In this document: positions 61,597-64,000 of the stretch, one piece after another | Layout: every line of letters begins with the position of its first letter | Numbering within the stretch: the first letter of the stretch is position 1 | Assembly: GCF_022234545.1 (NCBI RefSeq) | Contig: NZ_JAIEUI010000013.1 | Location: forward strand, 1-64,000 | DNA: 64,000 bases | From: Paenibacillus piscarius | Lineage (GTDB): Bacteria; Bacillota; Bacilli; Paenibacillales; Paenibacillaceae | Reading direction: 5' to 3' | The notes under the pieces: generated by a model | The model's database searches: none | The model's input: the letters and a program-made list of their open reading frames with translations, nothing else | What the model was told of the DNA's origin: nothing | Program-made: the position numbers and the translations under genes

Positions 61597-63702
61597 ATGA
61601 ATCTTGCCAAGTGGAAAGAGACGGGAATAGGGCTGCTGGGCCGGGGAGCGCTTGCTGCGCTGCTGGCCGCAGGAAGCCTGCTGGCTCCGGCAGGCAGCGC
61701 CCGCGCCGATGGCGGCGCGACGATCCGGGTTGCATTGTACGCCGATATCGGCAGCAAATATAAGTCTACTGTACCGCTCGTGACGCTGCAGTCCGAGCAG
61801 AGCTTCAGCCTGCTGCCTGCGGCCGGCGGAGCTCCCCTGTTATCGGTCCCTGCCCAGAACCGGGTGAGAGTCAGCCTGGACGGCTTCCGGGTGAAGGTAA
61901 TGGAGACTCCAACCTGGCAGACTGCTGCAGATGGGGCTAAGAAGCTGCAGGCAGCTTCTCTCAAGCCGCAGATCTTCATGACGACCCGCGGCGGCTCCAA
62001 GGTATACCAGTTGTATACCGGAGGATATGCCAGCGAGAGTGCAGCCAGGAACGGGCTGAATGCCGTCACGAAGGCCGGACTTGCTCTTCCGGACGGGCAG
62101 ACCCCGGCGGTAGCAGGGAATAAGCGCTTGTCCGCAGGCACTTTCACGACCCTGGAGGAGGCGCAGGCTACGGTCAATACACTGACCGGGGCGGGGCTTG
62201 ATGCCTGGCCGGTCTTCGTAACCGGTGAGGGCGGCACAGCGCGGACAGAGGTCTGGGTAGGCGAGGCTTCCAGCGACAGCGAGCTTGCGGAAGTCTCAGC
62301 CTCCGCAGCGGCACAGCTGCCGCAGCTGGTCTTGGCGCCTGTGGCTCAAGGTACGCCTGCGGTTATCATCCGTATGGACGCAGGCTTTGATCTGAACAGT
62401 GAAGTCCAGGTCTTTCATTATATGCTGACTGGAAACAACGCCAAGTTCATGGTGTCCGGCAATGAGAAGGGTATTATGCTTACCGAGAGGTCGAAGCGGA
62501 TCTACCGCGGCGATCTGGAGCTAGGCAATCTGAACGGTTCCTTGTCCGTTATTAATGTGGTTCCGGTGGAGCAATATCTGTACGCGGTAGTAGGTGGAGA
62601 GGTCTCCTCAAGCTGGCCGGAAGAGGCGCTGAAGGCGCAGGCGGTAGCGGCGCGGAGCTATGCGCTGTCCCAGGGTAACCGGTTCGAGGTGGCGAATGTG
62701 GTCGATACGACACTCAGCCAGGTCTATAACGGGATCGGTGCTGAAGCTCCGTCAATTATTAAGGCTGTTGATGCGACTGCAGGTGAAGTGCTGAAGAGCG
62801 GCGGCAAGGTCGTTGAGGCGGTATTCTCGTCCAACAGCGGCGGCGTTACGGCAGATCCGTCGGAAGTATGGAACAGCGGCGGCAGCAACTTCGTCAGTGT
62901 GGCCAGCGCCGAGGATGCGGCCGCGGTGGGTTCAGCCAAGAAGTGGTATTATGTGCTGCTGGACAACGGGGTCACCGGCTATGCCCGTGAAGACAATATG
63001 AAGCTGACCGGAAGCAAGACGGCCGCCGGGCTTCCGCTGGCTACCGCTACGACTAAGGATGTGAACATCCGCCCGCTGCCGGTTGTAGACAACAGCGCGG
63101 CTCCTACGGGCAAGCTGAATCCGGGTCAGAATGCCGTGGTGCTGAACCAGGTCTTTGAGTCCGGCAGCTACAGCTGGATTAAGGGACCCTATTCTTCAGC
63201 CGATCTGCTGAAGAGTCTGGCCGGCAAAACAAGCGGCACGCTGCCCTCCTCCATCACCACCCTGGAGGTTACTAAGCGCGGACCGTCGGGAAGAGCCGTT
63301 GAGGTGAAGGCGAACGGGCAGATTCTGCAGGTCAAGTACCCGGATCTGTTCCGCTCCTCCTTCGGGGGACTGCCGAGTACGTTGTTTGATATTGTACCGG
63401 CCGGAAGTTATACTGTTCTAGGTGCTGACGGCGCTACGTCAGCCATAGGCAGTTCCGCCTCCGCCGGAGTTCTGTCGGCCTCGGGCCAGGTATCGTCCAC
63501 CGGCAGCGGAACGGTTGTGATGGGAGCGGACCAGACCTCCAGAGTTGTAACCGGCACTCCAGGCTTCTATTTCATCGGCTGGGGGTACGGGCACGGTCTC
63601 GGCATGTCCCAATGGGGTGTGAAGGGAATGGCAGACAAAGGGTATGATTACAAGCAAATATTGCAACACTATTTCAGTGACGTTACTATAATTAAGGAAT
63701 GA
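61597..63702 (+). CDS. SpoIID/LytB-domain secreted protein
   Basis: 701 residues from ATG 61597 (AGGAGG 8 nt upstream). Signal peptide (LLGRGALAALLAAGSLLAPAGSARA), SPOR-like repeats at ~110-245 (QLYTGGYASESAARNGLNAV; AGTFTTLEEAQATVNTLTGAG), then a SpoIID/LytB domain (LNVVPVEQYL-type stretch VVPVEQYLYAVVGGEVSSSWPEEALKAQAVAARSYAL, ~325-365; AVFSSNSGGVTADPSEVW; FIGWGYGHGLGMSQWGVKGMA). Such proteins cleave or modify peptidoglycan, in SpoIID as a lytic transglycosylase during engulfment. This one is larger than SpoIID itself and lies between ruvB and queA. Confidence 0.9.
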   Translation: MNLAKWKETGIGLLGRGALAALLAAGSLLAPAGSARADGGATIRVALYADIGSKYKSTVPLVTLQSEQSFSLLPAAGGAPLLSVPAQNRVRVSLDGFRVKVMETPTWQTAADGAKKLQAASLKPQIFMTTRGGSKVYQLYTGGYASESAARNGLNAVTKAGLALPDGQTPAVAGNKRLSAGTFTTLEEAQATVNTLTGAGLDAWPVFVTGEGGTARTEVWVGEASSDSELAEVSASAAAQLPQLVLAPVAQGTPAVIIRMDAGFDLNSEVQVFHYMLTGNNAKFMVSGNEKGIMLTERSKRIYRGDLELGNLNGSLSVINVVPVEQYLYAVVGGEVSSSWPEEALKAQAVAARSYALSQGNRFEVANVVDTTLSQVYNGIGAEAPSIIKAVDATAGEVLKSGGKVVEAVFSSNSGGVTADPSEVWNSGGSNFVSVASAEDAAAVGSAKKWYYVLLDNGVTGYAREDNMKLTGSKTAAGLPLATATTKDVNIRPLPVVDNSAAPTGKLNPGQNAVVLNQVFESGSYSWIKGPYSSADLLKSLAGKTSGTLPSSITTLEVTKRGPSGRAVEVKANGQILQVKYPDLFRSSFGGLPSTLFDIVPAGSYTVLGADGATSAIGSSASAGVLSASGQVSSTGSGTVVMGADQTSRVVTGTPGFYFIGWGYGHGLGMSQWGVKGMADKGYDYKQILQHYFSDVTIIKE

Positions 63703-63712
63703 AGAATCCATT

Positions 63713-64000
63713 ATGAATGTAGACAGTTATGATTTTCATCTGCCGGAGGAACTGATTGCCCAGACTCCGCTTGCTGACCGCACAGCCTCCCGGCTGCTGC
63801 TCGTCAACAAGGAGACCGGGCAGCTGGACCATGGGCATTTCATAGATATACTTGGGCAGTTCCGTCCGGGAGACACGCTGGTGCTGAATGACACTCGGGT
63901 GATTCCGGCCAGACTGTTCGGTGTTAAGGAAGACACCGGAGCGAAGGCGGAGGTTCTGCTGCTGAAGAACCTTGAAGGGGACCGCTGGGAAGCGCTGGTG
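63713..64000 (+). CDS. queA: S-adenosylmethionine:tRNA ribosyltransferase-isomerase QueA (partial)
   Basis: The first 96 residues only; the gene runs off the window. It starts MNVDSYDFHLPEELIAQTP, followed by RLLLVNKETGQL, FRPGDTLVLNDTRVIPARLFG and the AEVLLL segment, all QueA signatures. Makes epoxyqueuosine in tRNA. The ruvB-(spoIID-like)-queA order is common in this group. Confidence 0.96.
   Translation, partial: MNVDSYDFHLPEELIAQTPLADRTASRLLLVNKETGQLDHGHFIDILGQFRPGDTLVLNDTRVIPARLFGVKEDTGAKAEVLLLKNLEGDRWEALV

Overview
The window looks like chromosomal DNA of a Paenibacillus-type endospore-forming Firmicute. Reasons: moderately GC-rich coding sequence, sporulation genes (bofC, a SpoIID/LytB-domain gene) around ruvCAB-queA, LplB/YtcP/LipO-type sugar importers with YesN-like regulators, strong Shine-Dalgarno sites, and frequent GTG/TTG starts. 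All assignments were made by reading motifs and context; no database was searched.

Layout. 1-1384: 3' end of an rRNA operon (23S tail, 5S) and six tRNAs (Glu, Val, fMet, Asp, Gly, Arg). 1396-1700: array of ~51-nt hairpin repeats. 1775-7099: DeoR-type repressor divergent from an L-fucose operon (isomerase, FGGY kinase, aldolase, mutarotase). 7278-14304: AraC-type regulators, a short-chain dehydrogenase, a probable GH151-type alpha-L-fucosidase and an SGNH esterase. 14362-24276: two-membrane-segment AraC regulator, ABC importer (two permeases, lipoprotein binding protein) and a frameshifted secreted beta-helix glycosidase, possibly GH141-like. 24360-24590: second hairpin array. 24596-29360: AraC regulator and GH88 hydrolase, methyltransferase, metallo-beta-lactamase-fold enzyme, membrane protein.

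29599-52201 is the most notable part: a RiPP cluster of thiopeptide (thiazolyl peptide) type joined to a complete ComQXPA quorum-sensing cassette. Three near-identical 52-residue precursors carry an acidic leader and a Ser/Cys core ending SSSCA. They are followed by two LanB-type glutamylating dehydratases, two YcaO cyclodehydratases, two split LanB C-domain proteins (candidates for glutamate elimination and [4+2] pyridine formation), a SagB-type azoline dehydrogenase, three poorly recognisable partner proteins, an ABC exporter and an M20 peptidase. Then come comQ, a previously unlisted 59-codon comX whose product ends Tyr-Trp-Cys, comP and comA. CCGCAA half-sites upstream of the precursors suggest, but do not prove, ComA control.

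52207-55367: membrane protein, a LytTR regulator fused to a degenerate ABC ATPase domain, and an ABC-2 exporter. 55473-64000: fabV, a lipoprotein serpin, bofC, ruvC-ruvA-ruvB, a SpoIID-domain protein, and the start of queA.

Across the window, several intergenic regions hold small hairpins spaced 51-52 nt apart even when the stem sequences differ.
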